From Phycomyces nitens (lineage: Eukaryota > Mucoromycota > Mucoromycetes > Mucorales > Phycomycetaceae), in contig JAHRBC010000002.1 in assembly GCA_022702545.1 (NCBI GenBank), positions 6,510,001-6,574,000 on the forward strand: a DNA stretch of 64,000 nucleotides, in the 5' to 3' direction. Each line of letters begins with the position of its first letter. Position 1 is the first letter of the stretch. Of this stretch, positions 23,096 through 34,149 are shown one piece after another. Under the pieces are notes generated by a model, which was not told the origin of the DNA, ran no database searches, and worked only from the letters and a program-made list of their open reading frames with translations. The position numbers and the translations under genes were made by a program.

Positions 23096-24399
23096 TTTTA
23101 TTTTCAAAATATATACACTATGTATAATAGGGATCCAAGTCCTTTAAAATAGGCAGATCGACAGATATTCGCTAAAGAAGCTAGTGGGTAATTCTTTTTT
23201 GGTGTAAAAAGCTTTATTTTTGCAGACTTTTTTTTTCTACAAGTATAAACTTTGATAGAGATAATGGCGTATAGTCCAAGTCTATATTCTTATGATACTT
23301 GTGATAAAGCCATATGTTTTGTATGTGAAAAAAAGACGGGGTAAATTACCTCCCCCGTTTCCCACTCCCCAAAAAATAAGAGGTGAATAGTCCTTGTTAC
23401 ACGATAATTTGAATTAAAAGATTATCTACAAATATGGGGTAAGAGCAAATCAGTAAAAATAATCAAAACACAATAGTATTTTTATTCTAATTTGTATAGA
23501 GGAAAAGCGATCGGCTTCTAGAAATAGTATTGTGGGATTAATAATTGTTACCAGATAATTTGTATTTCCAAATACAAAGATTTGTAGTTATGTTTGAGGT
23601 CTTTTGCAAACAAAATATATAACAAATGAGGATATGATGAGTGAGTATATTGGTATTACAGCTCTGAAATATGGGCCAAAGTAAAATAAAATGTGAATTT
23701 GTGTTTAGTGCATTTTCAAATATATATATAATCTACTCACCTATTTACCATCTAACAGACTCTTATTATGTCTGGAGCTGATATTTCAAAAAGATTAGAT
23801 GTTAGGTAAACAGTCTATTTTCGGCAGTGCAAAAAAAACAAAATAGACAAAACTCAAATTCTCTCTAACGAGTAAAGGTATTCGATTACTAGAACTGAAA
23901 AATCAGTATCACAGCTTAATGTTGAGACGCGATGTGTTTGTTTTTTGTAGGGTAGAAGTGTCTAAGAGATTTGTTTTACAAATTACTAGGCTTTGATAAA
24001 CACTCTGTGGGTATCGTACCAAATAATTTTGCGACTCGGATACGATAACAAATGAATATATAAGAGAAAAACTAAACAAGAAAAACATAATTTTATTTCA
24101 GTGTTTTGTTTTTGCTAAATAGCTTTTTCTAGAGATAAATATAGTCTATTTTTTATATGAATATTTTCGAAAGAGTTATGTACAGACACGTATGAGGCTT
24201 GGGGCCCCAACGATCAAAAGCCCGATACGCAACCTTAGTACGACTGTCTCAAGAAAAAACAATACGAAGATAAAACATAGTATATATATATATATATCTT
24301 GCTCATCTTACATTAAACCAAAAAAGGCATTCTTTAGCTGGCCTCGTAGGAAAATGCATGTAGTTAAAACTAATTAATAAGAAGTAAGCCTTCGGCTAC
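23096..24399. other. AT-rich intergenic stretch with short TA repeat
   Basis: No gene recognised. A (TA)n run lies near 24277-24298. Confidence 0.35.
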
Positions 24400-24493
24400 A
24401 CACGCACACGCGTACATATAAGGATTGGATATTTATTTAATCAACTTGAGCATGTAACTAATAGCCAAAAAGGAACAATTATAACGAGGCTAT

Positions 24494-25720
24494 TTAACAA
24501 ATTTTGAACAAAAGTTTTCCGGTTGTCTTTCTGCCTTCAATATCTGCATGAGCTTGGTTGGCATCCTTGAGATCATAGACCTTGTGGATATGAACCTTGA
24601 TATGGCCGGCTTTCAAAAATTCCCACAATTCACCAAACCATTTCTCCCTCTCTTCTTTAGTAACCAGATAGTTCCACACACCTGGGCGCATTAACCGGAT
24701 GTTCTTAGCAGCCAAGAGATTGAGCTCCATCTATGGAGGAAAACCAGTTTAGTTTTGTTGTAAACTAAATATGTGTCCTTTATGCGCATTTACCGGGGGA
24801 ACTGGCCCAGAAGCATTTCCATAGGAAATTAAGGTACCCAAACGGCGGATAGCTGCAAGTGAGTCCATGAATGTATCCTTTCCAACGCCATCAATAACTC
24901 CCTCACAACCCAAACCACCAGTAATTTCATTGACTCGGTCGACGACATTCTCTTCATTGGTGTTAATAACAAACTCTGCACCATTGGCGAGTGCGAGGTC
25001 TCCTTTCTCTTTGGAGCTCACAGTGCCAATGGCATGAGCACCAAGGTACTTGCACAACTGACAAAGAATAAGACCAACACCTCCTGCAGCAGAGTATACA
25101 AGAATATACTCTGAACAAATCTAGCTTAGAATCATACTCTAAATTCAAATGTAATAATATTTTTCTACCTCCTTTCTTGACAGGGTGAGCACTGCGAGCA
25201 AGAACCAATGCTGTCATACCCTGGAATCCAATAGCAGAGGCAGCCTCATAGGATACATCGTCAGATAGCTTTGCAGTCATATTTACCGCGGCCTTGGTGT
25301 ACTCTGCATAGGTATGATCTACCATGCACAAGACTCTGTCACCGATCTTGAATTCAGTGACACCTGGCCCGACTTCAACAACTTCACCAGCACTGGTAAT
25401 ATATTAGCATTTAATAAATTCGTATATAGACAGTGGCATTCGGTAATATCTTGCCTTTCCTTGCCAACCACAAAAGGAGGAGGAGGGCCGTAAAGACCGG
25501 AACGGTTATAAGTGTCGAGGTAGTTGACGCCTTTTAATTAAATAGAAAACGTTTAACATTTAGTACATTCTATAAAGTTGTGCCATGTTATTTATTTACC
25601 GGCATAATGGTTCTTGACAATCACAGTATTTGGATCTGCTCTAGGAATAGGGACTTGTTTGTATTCCAGGACTTCTGGGCCACCGTACTTTTCGACAACG
25701 ATAGCGTTCATGGTAGACAT
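24494..25720 (-). CDS. NADPH:quinone oxidoreductase (zeta-crystallin/MDR family), copy 2, 324 aa
   Basis: Exons 25720-25600, 25530-25455, 25392-25169, 25110-24794 and 24730-24494 have exactly the lengths of copy 1 (975 nt). Exons 1-4 differ from copy 1 by only about two amino acids (E/D and V/I in exon 4). Exon 5 differs by about ten of 79. Intron 2 starts with GC (AG|GCAAGA) instead of GT, a tolerated minor donor class. The A-A-G-G-V-G NADPH motif and other family features are intact. It probably has the same reaction as copy 1, and the exon 5 changes may alter the substrate pocket or dimer surface (inference). If GC-AG splicing failed, intron 2 retention would disrupt the product. Confidence 0.88.
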
Positions 25721-25786
25721 TTTTTTAAAAGAATATTATTTGGTTGTAAAGGGTTGATTGGAAACGAATGAGTTAAATGAAAGGCG

Positions 25787-25794
25787 CTTATATA
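25787..25794 (-). promoter_or_regulatory. TATA box, quinone oxidoreductase copy 2
   Basis: Minus-strand TATATAAG ~67 nt upstream of the ATG at 25720, as in copy 1. Confidence 0.5.
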
Positions 25795-25860
25795 CTTTTC
25801 TGAATAATTATAAAGACTAAAATTTCAGATATTCTTCTGCTATTAATTAATAATCACTGA

Positions 25861-25901
25861 GAATCCCGGCACTTTGAGTTTCCGTGGCGGCTCAAAGATT
25901 C
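25861..25901. promoter_or_regulatory. Inverted repeat in quinone oxidoreductase promoter, copy 2
   Basis: CTTTGAG (25872-25878) and CTCAAAG (25891-25897), identical to copy 1 including the GAATC/GATTC flanks. Confidence 0.4.
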
Positions 25902-26129
25902 CTGGCAATTATATTTGGTACGAAATATATGTTTAAACCCCGTATTTTAATTGATGTAAACAATACGCTGCTAGAGAGATCTGAAGAAAATAATGTTATT
26001 AAAAAAGATGCATTTTCTCGTGTAATTGACTTATCATGTTAAATTATGTTGGGATCAAGTTAAACTATATTGTTAAATAAAGTGAAAAATAAAAAAGCTG
26101 TTATTTTCAGGATTAAACAACCACCCATT

Positions 26130-26295
26130 TTCTTCTGGAATTAATAATTGCTGAGAATTTCGGCACTGAGTTACCGTGGTGGCTTAAGAATCACTAGTGA
26201 GACTCCATACGAAATATCTTTGTAAAGTTGATATTTTTCATATATTGTAAAAACAATACACTGCTAGAGATTCGAGGAAAATATTATTGCTGTTA
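26130..26295. repeat. Diverged third copy of the quinone oxidoreductase upstream region
   Basis: A stretch beginning aataattgctgagaattt matches 20845-20995 and 25850-26000 with many differences. Shared blocks include the region of the inverted repeat and acaatacactgctagaga. No coding part accompanies it. It may be the remnant of an older duplicate whose gene has been lost. Confidence 0.6.
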
Positions 26296-27202
26296 TTATT
26301 GTAAGATATATTTTTTGTGGCATTGGACTATAATATTTTCTGGCTTTTGTTTTTGTTTTATTTATTGTGGTATAGATTTGGAATGCTTAATAGTGATTAC
26401 ATTTCAAAGTACTCTTTTTTTTTAAAAAAAAAAATCCCAGAAAATGTCATAAATTTCATAATACAATGCTCTTGTATTATTAAATATAATTCTTGCTCTT
26501 TAGTCTGATATCAACTGCACTCGTGGTTCTATAGTCATAAAATATGGAATTCATTATATACTATTGATGTAATATTGGTTAGAAACGACTATTTAATCTT
26601 TATATTATAGCTTTACATAACATTCAAATTTGGATAAATGTGAAAGTTGTTGAAACGACAACAGAAGATGTGGTTATGTTCTCTAAAAGTTGCAAAAAAT
26701 GGCCTTGGTAATGCGTGCGCGTCTAGAATGTTGTTGATCTGGTTTGAAGTAGTACTTTTAAAAGGTATTTGCCTATTAGCTCCAATTGCCGTGCCATTTG
26801 ATATCATCAACGGAGTGTCCGCTTTAAATTGCATGCGTGCTAGCCGCTGATCTCGTTGAATGTGTAGTATATTTTATTGTATAAATACCAGCCTCAGTCA
26901 TTATTGTCTTTACCCAGTTGGTTATGGTAGTGGATTGGATTGAGATGGGGAAAAGAGTGGAAACGTGGCCCAAGAAAATTTTATGATCTTAGAAAAACGT
27001 GTGTCAGGAACCGATCTATACAAGGGATAGGATAGGAAAACAAACAGAGCTAAAGACAGATTCCTTTATTAAAGACGTTTGCTTGATATTTCTATTGATA
27101 AAGCTCCAAGGTCATCTATATAATATTTAGTTTTAGCAACGTTTGAGTCAATAGAGAAGATATTGTCGCTATTGCAGTGTGAAACAGAACCATGTTTCCC
27201 TA
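26296..27202. other. Intergenic stretch, nothing recognised
   Basis: Overlapping open frames at 26613-26850 (both strands) show no domain. The rest is AT-rich. Confidence 0.3.
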
Positions 27203-27351
27203 ATGCCTTCTTCACTATGGTGGACCGATTTTCTAAAAAAGGAAGGTAAAGGCTGGTTTATTAATTTAGTAATGAAATGGATTATTATAGCAGTTATAAA
27301 ACTAGATTTAGTAAGAATTTTTCCAAATAAAATAATCAATTCCATTATGGT

Positions 27352-27570
27352 GCATTCGGACTTAGATATCAACTTTTTTACGCACTTTTCAAAAGCCTAA
27401 GACTTTTGCAAAAATAAATATATCAAAAATCTGAGTCGCGCGTTAGAAAGCCATAGTATTGATTAATGTATCCCACGGCTTCATTTTTAATTAAATGGCG
27501 TTAAAGAAAATCCTTAGTGTTTTAAAGATATGCTGGTAAGCGACAATTACATAGCGGAGATCATAATTTT
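27352..27570. repeat. Internal direct repeat, unit 1 (219 bp)
   Basis: Begins gcattcggactta and ends near atagcggagatcataa. Matches unit 2 at roughly 80-85% by eye. Each unit contains the near-palindrome TTTTCAAAAG/CTTTTGCAAAA. Confidence 0.75.
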
Positions 27571-27723
27571 CATGAAATTGAAACAGGCTGAAGGGCTATT
27601 GTCGGAAATTTAAAAAAATTATGAGGAAAAATGCAGGTCACGTGCTTGTGACTTCGTATTTTTGTACCTGATCAACCGTAAGGTAGTCAAAAAAAGGTTA
27701 AATATGTATAAATTTTATATAAT

Positions 27724-27942
27724 ACATTCGGACTTTTATATCAGCATTTTCACGTACTTTTCAAAAGCCTAAGACTTTTGCAAAAACGAGGTTATAAAAA
27801 ATCCAAGCTGTGTATTAGATAGCCATAGTATTGATTGATGTATCCCGCGGCTCTATTTTTAATTAAACAGCTTTAACAAAAAGCCTTAGTGTTTTAAAGA
27901 TTTGCTAGTATGAGACGGTTACATAGCGGAGATAATAATTAT
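27724..27942. repeat. Internal direct repeat, unit 2 (219 bp)
   Basis: Same length and order as unit 1, starting acattcggactttt. It is separated from unit 1 by ~150 bp containing GTCACGTGCTTGTGAC. Confidence 0.75.
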
Positions 27943-28093
27943 ATTTTGCAGTATGTCGGATGTTAAATATCATTATTTTTTACCTGCGGAGTTTTATCAA
28001 ACGAAATTGAAACAAATTCGACAAAAGTCAATAGTTAAAGCTAAATGCACCATACTAAATTAATGAATCGGCCCATCATAGTGAAGAAGGCAT

Positions 28094-28499
28094 ATTAAGT
28101 CTTTAAACATCTTTTTCATGACAACATTTTATTCCATAAACTGGGAAAGAGCACTAGATGCCAGACCACAAGCCACTTTCAAAAAGTCTAGTTAAACAGA
28201 AATGATGTACCCCATCTGCAAGCATCGTGCCCTAAAGATCGCTGATCTCTCAATAAAACCATAATCTTTAACCTCTGTCACAAGAGATAATGGACCTCTC
28301 ACAAAAAATATATATAAAAAAATGATTTTTTTTATTGAAAAATAAAAATATTATCTTCTCTTCCTTTTACTAATAACCAAGATCAAGATGACGTTTTGCA
28401 TCAAAAGACATTTGTGGTCCATATTACAAGGCTGATCAGCTCAAGTACAATGGAATCATATACCTGTCTTTAACCAAGTCTGGTCCCTCTAGTATTTCA
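28094..28499. other. AT-rich intergenic stretch
   Basis: Nothing recognised between the inverted-terminus element and the next Tc1 relic. Confidence 0.3.
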
Positions 28500-29320
28500 G
28501 CAGTTGTGAAAATGAGTTTAACTTTCAAGATCATCAAGAGATTCAAGGAAACTAAATCACCCCTTCCTGGAAATAGTCCTAGTCGACCAACAATAATTAG
28601 CAAAAGGACCAAGAGACATCACGTTCAATTCGTGCGGAAGAATCCATTTGGCAATTACAGTCAATAAAGATTGGCATTACAAGAGATGGAGAATTTCGTC
28701 TGTAAAGGATCAGCAATCGCTTTTATCAAAAAACCTTGGCCCTGGTTTTTATATTAGATTTAATAAGTTAGTTTTGGCAGAAAGACACAAGCAACAAAGT
28801 TTGCAATGGGTCAAGGATTATGTCAATTGGACAGATGGCAAATGAAAAAGTGTAGTTTGGATCGATGAGTCCCGATTCAAAGTGGATGGCAATGATGGTG
28901 ATACTTGAGGGATCAGACGAATTGGAGAAAGGTACCAAGAAGGACATGGCTCAACTGAAACAAAGAGATACACGGGTAGTGCTATGATCTGGAACTGTCT
29001 CTGGGCAGATATTTTTGGACCTTGTGTTCTTAAAAGCACTGTCAATCAAGACGAGTACAGCAACACTTTGGGTCAGAATTCTCTTCCCCCTGGGTCAACA
29101 ATCTGTCAGAGGGACAGGATAGAGGGTTTATGCTACGAGATTAAGTAATTTGACATGCTGACACTTATAAAAAGTGGTAAAAAGAGGATTATTCAATCAA
29201 GGTTTTCAAGTACTTGTCTGCTCAATGTTCTGATGTAAATCCAATTAATCATGTTTTGAGGAATATCCCAGCAATACTAAACAAACTGAGGTTCAAGGCC
29301 AATGATTATGATGATCTACA
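28500..29320 (+). mobile_element. Tc1/mariner element, degenerate
   Basis: Plus-strand traces in order: F-K-I-I-K-R-F-K-E-T (helix-turn-helix end, ~28526), V-R-K-N-P-F-G-N-Y (~28634), V-N-W-T-D (~28824), V-V-W-I-D-E-S-R-F-K-V-D-G-N-D with the first catalytic Asp (~28855) and a G-S-A-M-I-W-N-C strand (~28980). The last catalytic region is decayed near 29240. It faces the copy at 29326-30500. Confidence 0.68.
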
Positions 29321-29325
29321 CTGAT

Positions 29326-30500
29326 CTGAATTAATTCAATGTCTTTATTCTAGAATCCCACAACCTTTCAATGAAAATATACAATTCTTTACATCTTTTT
29401 ATCAGAATAAACTATAGATATAAGGATAAAAGAATTATGAGTGATAGATATAATATTTATCAATATTAAAATATATTTTATTTCAAAGTTTAATAATGAG
29501 TATTAGATCCATGCTTTTTTTTTTTAAGTTCTTGAATCCGATTTGGCATTCATATGCAACGGGACTCTACAACTTTCTTCGATATTCTTTTTCATTCTTC
29601 TTGTAGTTCACGAGCCAAAGAGTATTTATTCGTAGGCCTCACCTTCCTGGCTCTCAGCTTATGCTCCAAGTATGGCCGTATATCTATTAGGCTCAGGTCA
29701 GGGCCGTTGGCTGGTCATGTCATAACAGGGTGCATTAACTTCTTGGAAGATGAATTCTCCATGTTTCCTTTGCCCAAGACTTTGAAACCAGGGCATGAAA
29801 TCCCGCTTTAAGAGTCTTTTGTATTTGTGGTGATTTAGCATACCATCAACAATTATAAGCATTCCCACACCTCTAGTCTAAATAAACCCCCGTAACATCA
29901 CTAAACTCCCTCAACCTTGGACTCTTGACATGACGTATTCTCTTCTGAACTTTTGTAGTTTTGTGCGCCACATACGAACATCTCCAGTCAATGGGAATAC
30001 CATGAATATGGACTCATCACTCCAGATCACTCGATTTAAAAGCTGGTTGTGACAACGAGCCTCATTTGCAAACTTCAAGCGGTTTCAGATATACCTTTTC
30101 ATCAGCAAAGACTTCATGGCAGCTACGCAGGACCGTATTCCGAGTTTTTTTTGAGATATTTTCAAATGCATACCGCTTGATTGCAACACCTGATGATGTC
30201 TGAATCTCATCCGTAATGGTATCTAATGTTGCTGTTGGATTCTTACGCACAATGTTACCCAGAGATTATAGATCACAATATTTTAAAAGATAGGGTCTTC
30301 CTTGACGTTTTTTTGACAAGGACAGTCCTAGTTTTCTTCAATCTCTCCATTGTTGCTTTTACTGTAGGATAAGGTATATCATATCGACATGCAATCCTAG
30401 CCGTAGATGTACTAGAGTCAAATGCACTAACGATCTTTCCTTTCTGATAATTTCAAAATTCGGTCTTCTTTTGAGGGGTATTCTTAATGGTTTTAGGAAG
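29326..30500 (-). mobile_element. Tc1/mariner element, degenerate, nearly full length
   Basis: Minus strand from ~30500: a helix-turn-helix start (30490-30300), V-R-K-N-P-T-A-T-L-D-T (30255), the region of the first catalytic Asp near 30030, and the C-terminal end down to ~29460. Its 3' half and tail match 1276-1870 closely, so both belong to one family and the 1-kb copy is a truncation. Stops and small deletions occur throughout. Confidence 0.72.
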
Positions 30501-30589
30501 CATGAGAAGAATCAAATGAGGAAAAATAAAAGCAAAAATAGATTATTGTAATAATAATTTGCTAGCTAGTAAAGGACACTCAAATAATC

Positions 30590-31260
30590 CGAATCAATGT
30601 AAGCCTCTCTTAACTGAAAGACAAAAAAATAATAGACTTTGATGGGCCAAAGAACGAGTGAACTGGACAGACGACCAATGGGATAACGTCATTTGGTGTG
30701 ATGAATCATATCTCTGTTTAAACGGTAATGATTGTGGCAAGCGAGTTCTCTGAAAATTTGGAGAAAGATACAAAAGGAACACCGTGTCGGGAGTGAAGTG
30801 TGGAAGCGGTGGTATCATGGCTTAGGGATGCTTTTGGAGTAAAGGATTTGACCCTTTGACGATTGTCAAGGCAGATTCTGTAAACCAAGATGAAAATATA
30901 GATATTTTGGCATCTATATTTTATTCTTGGTTTAAAATTAGTGCCGAAAGTGAGGAAATATAATTTATCCTTCAGGAAGATGGTGCAAGCTTCCATACGG
31001 TTGGATATACTCGATGGTTAAAGTAGACTCATCAGATCAGGGGATTTGAGTACTGGCCAGCTTAAAGTCTTGATCTGACCCCAATAGAGTATATATGGAG
31101 TGCTCTCAAAAGGCATGTTGAGAATAATAGAACCTCTATCAATAATCTAGATGATTTTGAGGTGGCTCTACAAGAAGAATAAGCGAAGTTGGGCATCGAG
31201 TATGCAAATAAGATGCCAACCAGTAATTGATGCCCGTGCTGGTGCAGCAAAGCACTAAAA
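30590..31260 (+). mobile_element. Tc1/mariner element, 3' two-thirds, inactivated
   Basis: Plus-strand frame from ~30603 gives E-R-V-N-W-T-D-D-Q-W, V-I-W-C-D-E-S-Y (first Asp), G-I-M-A then a stop, L-Q-E-D-G-A-S-F-H-T (second Asp, ~30975) and D-L-T-P-I-E-Y-I-W (Glu, ~31080). Several stops (for example at 30750, 30822, 30960, 31026) kill it. The helix-turn-helix N-terminus is absent. Confidence 0.78.
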
Positions 31261-31403
31261 AAATTGTTTTTTTTTAAAAAAAATATTTATAATAATCTTT
31301 GTGTCTACAAAATATAAATTTTTTAGCTATTTTCTTTATGAAGTACATACTTCTTGAAACAGGTGTACAACTATTTCTGAAATTGCTTGAAATTTATTTT
31401 TAT

Positions 31404-33192
31404 TTACATAAATTTTTTCCTGCTGTATGAAGGTTCGATACGAAAAATACAGTTCTTGACAGATTTAAACCGAAATATCAAAACACCATGTTGCAAATCT
31501 TTTTTCCAGAATCTTCTTTGTATATAACCATGGCGATGTTTTTTAATGTCTTTCCGCTCTCTTTCACGCTTCCTTCTGCGATCAAAGTCTTTGAGATATC
31601 TCTGACAAAATTCGATATCCCGTCTTCCAAGCTCCCATTTCAAAAGCTTTGGTTTTCTGTTTGTTCGGTCACAATACACATGATACCAGTTTATTCGATA
31701 TGGCTGTTTAGTTGCTTGTAATCCATTATTGTCGTTTTCCATTTGTTGAAGCATGTAGTATCTGGGAAATTCTAGTCGATCGAATAGCGATTTTTTGCAA
31801 AACGTAAATATAAATGTATCCAGCTTTCCCACTGACATGTCGAAAATCAGTTGTCCAGTTTCATCATCAACTTTATCATGGTCAATACCAGTTATGGTCA
31901 CATGTTTGAGTTGGTTGCAACGGAGGGATAGATAATGAAGGGCGGCGTTGTTGATATATGAATTTTTTATTGTCAGTTTCTGTAAAGGATGCGGAGTGTA
32001 TGTGCGTGTATTGGGTGAGAGAGAGAAAGTGATATTGTTGACAGATAATGAGTGCAAGGCTGGGAAGCACTTCAAGATTTGATTTACTTTGATTGTATAT
32101 TTATAGTTTCCGTATATGTATAATGTGACTAGTCTTGGGCAAACATCAAAACGCATTGTTGAATTTGTATGTAAGCTAATCTTCAAAAACTTCAATGATT
32201 CGGAAATAGGGTGTATACATCTGTTTACATCATCGCTTCTCATCCCACGTTCATAACCTAACACAAAATGTTCGATTTTTGTGCCAAAGTGCCTGAGATT
32301 TTCAAAGAATATAGCCCATGAATGCAGATTTGTAGTTTGAAGATTTGTAGCTACTTTTTTTTAAGCAAGGAAAGAACTGGTCGAGTGTTGAAAACAATTG
32401 AAGGTCTGGTTTGTAGTGTTTATCCATATATTTGATTAAAGCACGCGGTAATTCATCATGAGAATGTCCAATAATGAGATGTTGTAGATTTGGATACTTT
32501 AGTGCAAAGTAGAATAACCAATAAATGCTGATATTTTTATAAAAATATATTTTTGTCATTGTTTGTGCTGGCTCGACCGTTTTAATGTTTTCAATATCTT
32601 CTCTTGTTATTAGCTTTAAAACGACATTGTGATTTAGATACTCTAGTCGTGGCAGATGGTAGTGAAGAGATTCAAAGTCATTCCATGAAATGGGGGATTG
32701 CTCAACGGGATCATATGATTGGAGAAATATAAGATGAACAAGACAAGGCAATACTGACAGCTTCGTGAACAGACCCAAAAAGGATGCTGTTTCAGAGTCA
32801 TAATTAAAGCTTATGCTTATATGCGTCAACGACTGCCAAAGACTCCATTCCAATGCGTCTGAAATAGGGAATACTCGTGGTGTAAAATCATAGAATTCAA
32901 TACATCTTATCCCTGGGAAATAGAGCTGAAAGTCCAAAAGTCTTTCATAGCTATACAAATGAACGTCAGAAAATTCCACTGCCCATACACGGTGCGCATT
33001 AATCAGAGATGCTTTGTTGGAAATCAATGTGATGATATCTGTTGTATCGTTGCTAATCTTCAATTTTCCCCAATAGGCGTTTAGGAATGGTTCTGTCCAA
33101 TGTTTGCAGACGAGTGCACAGTGACGTTGATCTTTTTCTTTAATAAATGTTCCAATATACGAGAGAATATTAGGTGGTAATGTTGATGCCAT
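31404..33192 (-). pseudogene. F-box/LRR paralogue with a single-base frameshift
   Basis: Full-length relative of the 596-aa F-box gene, with the same start (L-P-P-N-I-L-S-Y-I), F-box core (C-A-L-V-C-K-H-W) and basic C-terminus. It is split into two frames: 33192-32302 and a second ending at 31404. The break falls in an eight-T run (32355-32362; A8 on the coding strand) where the intact gene has six A followed by G-G. Removing one base would rejoin the frames, and no other lesion was seen. It may therefore be a very recent pseudogene, a programmed or tolerated slip, or an assembly error. LRR-type repeats and the TATAAAAC promoter are kept. Confidence 0.8.
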
Positions 33193-33232
33193 TGTGATAA
33201 GAGAGAGAGAGGAATAAAATATAATATTGAGT

Positions 33233-33240
33233 GTTTTATA
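33233..33240 (-). promoter_or_regulatory. TATA box of F-box paralogue 2
   Basis: Minus-strand TATAAAAC 41 nt upstream of the ATG, as in paralogue 1. Confidence 0.45.
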
Positions 33241-33379
33241 TTCTTATTCTCTTGTCAAACGTAGTACTATTTATTTTAAGCCACTTTATATATCTTCCAA
33301 GTATTCTTACTTTTACAAACCATTACTATCGAATTGCTAATGATTATATAACTGCCTTTGGTTTTGATATCATTTTAAC

Positions 33380-34123
33380 CTATAAATGTATTCTTTACCT
33401 TGAATACCAAACCTCACCGTGGAGGCATAGCTTGTGCCATCCATGAACCCAAAAAGGGTATTGACGAACATGTCATGAGCGTAGCCATATTTGGCAGGAG
33501 CGGTGCGAAGTTTTTTTTGGTTGATGTAACATAATCTTCAGGAGTATAACGAGGGAGTTTTGACAAGTTCAGTCGAAAAGGGTTCAAAGAACTAGCAATA
33601 TCAGGGGAGGCAAATACGGTGTTGTTATTAGAGCTAAATTCTACACGACTAGCTCGAGTGCAGACGTCTTTAGAGTTGAGGTGAAGCTCATAAAGGGTGC
33701 CAGCCTTATTGGCGGCGTTCAAACTTACAATCTCTCCAGAGGAAAAAGATTGGAGAAGAGCGTTGAAGAAAGGGACGAATTCAGGGGAAGATTCCGGGGG
33801 AGTATTGTAGTAGACTGAGAACTGGCTGGTACTTTCGCGCCAGGTGCGAGGTTTAGTCAAAGAATCATTTGAGCCAAGGACGATAGCGTTGCGAAAAGTT
33901 GGGGCAGTTTGCGTGAGTGCAGAAGAGTACGATAAAGGTGTTACGTGGGTTGAAGTATTTGTCGTGGATGAAGATGGTGGTGTTGAGGTTGAGGTTGAGG
34001 TTGAGGTTGAGGTTGAGGTTGAGGTTGAGGTTGAGGTTGAGGTTGAGGTTGAGGTTGTATTGGTTCAGCCGGTGTTGAGATGTTCCCCTGTGGGGGGTCC
34101 GGTTGTATAGCGGAGGAAGCCAT
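33380..34123 (-). pseudogene. LINE ORF1-like relic, N-terminal part
   Basis: An ATG at 34123 opens a Pro/Gln-rich frame that stops after the hexanucleotide repeat. A second frame (~33990-33414) carries S-Y-S-S-A-L-T-Q-T, then S-Q-F-S-V-Y-Y-N-T and F-R-L-N-L-S-K-L-P. These run in the same order as S-Y-I-Q-A-A-L-S-S, S-S-Y-S-V-F-Y-H-I and F-R-V-N-L-T-G-L-P of the ORF1 at 1-1236. A third frame near 33500-33400 continues with K-Y-G-Y and G-F-M-D-G-T-S-Y-A. Zinc knuckles are missing. It is thus a diverged, truncated ORF1 with at least two frameshifts. Confidence 0.6.
33982..34056. repeat. Hexanucleotide repeat (GTTGAG)n, about 12 units
   Basis: Perfect 6-bp tandem repeat. On the minus strand all three frames stay open through it (Pro-Gln, Asn-Leu or Ser-Thr dipeptides). 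Confidence 0.95.
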
Positions 34124-34149
34124 GAGAAGTGATTGACAACCAAAATATA

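Larger units (their letters stand above)
24400..26023. repeat. 1.62-kb duplicated segment with quinone oxidoreductase, copy 2
   Basis: Partner of 19395-21018. The promoter, TATA box and all five exon boundaries are conserved. Divergence is concentrated in the last exon and 3' flank. Confidence 0.9.
27203..28093. mobile_element. 891-bp non-autonomous element with inverted termini and internal direct repeats
   Basis: The left end ATGCCTTCTTCACTATGG (27203-27220) is repeated inverted at the right end (28066-28093). About 25 of 28 terminal bases match, and weaker similarity extends inward (ATTAATTTAGTA, ATGGTGCATT). Inside lie two direct repeats of 219 bp. No transposase is encoded. The target-site duplication is unclear. 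A MITE-like element of unknown superfamily is the simplest reading. Confidence 0.65.

Noticed and set aside
27352..27942. CRISPR-like or satellite array
   Set aside because: Only two long units of 219 bp are present, inside an element with inverted ends, in a eukaryotic genome.
33844..34110. Glu-Val repeat protein on the plus strand
   Set aside because: It is produced by the (GTTGAG)n tract. The coding relic is on the opposite strand.
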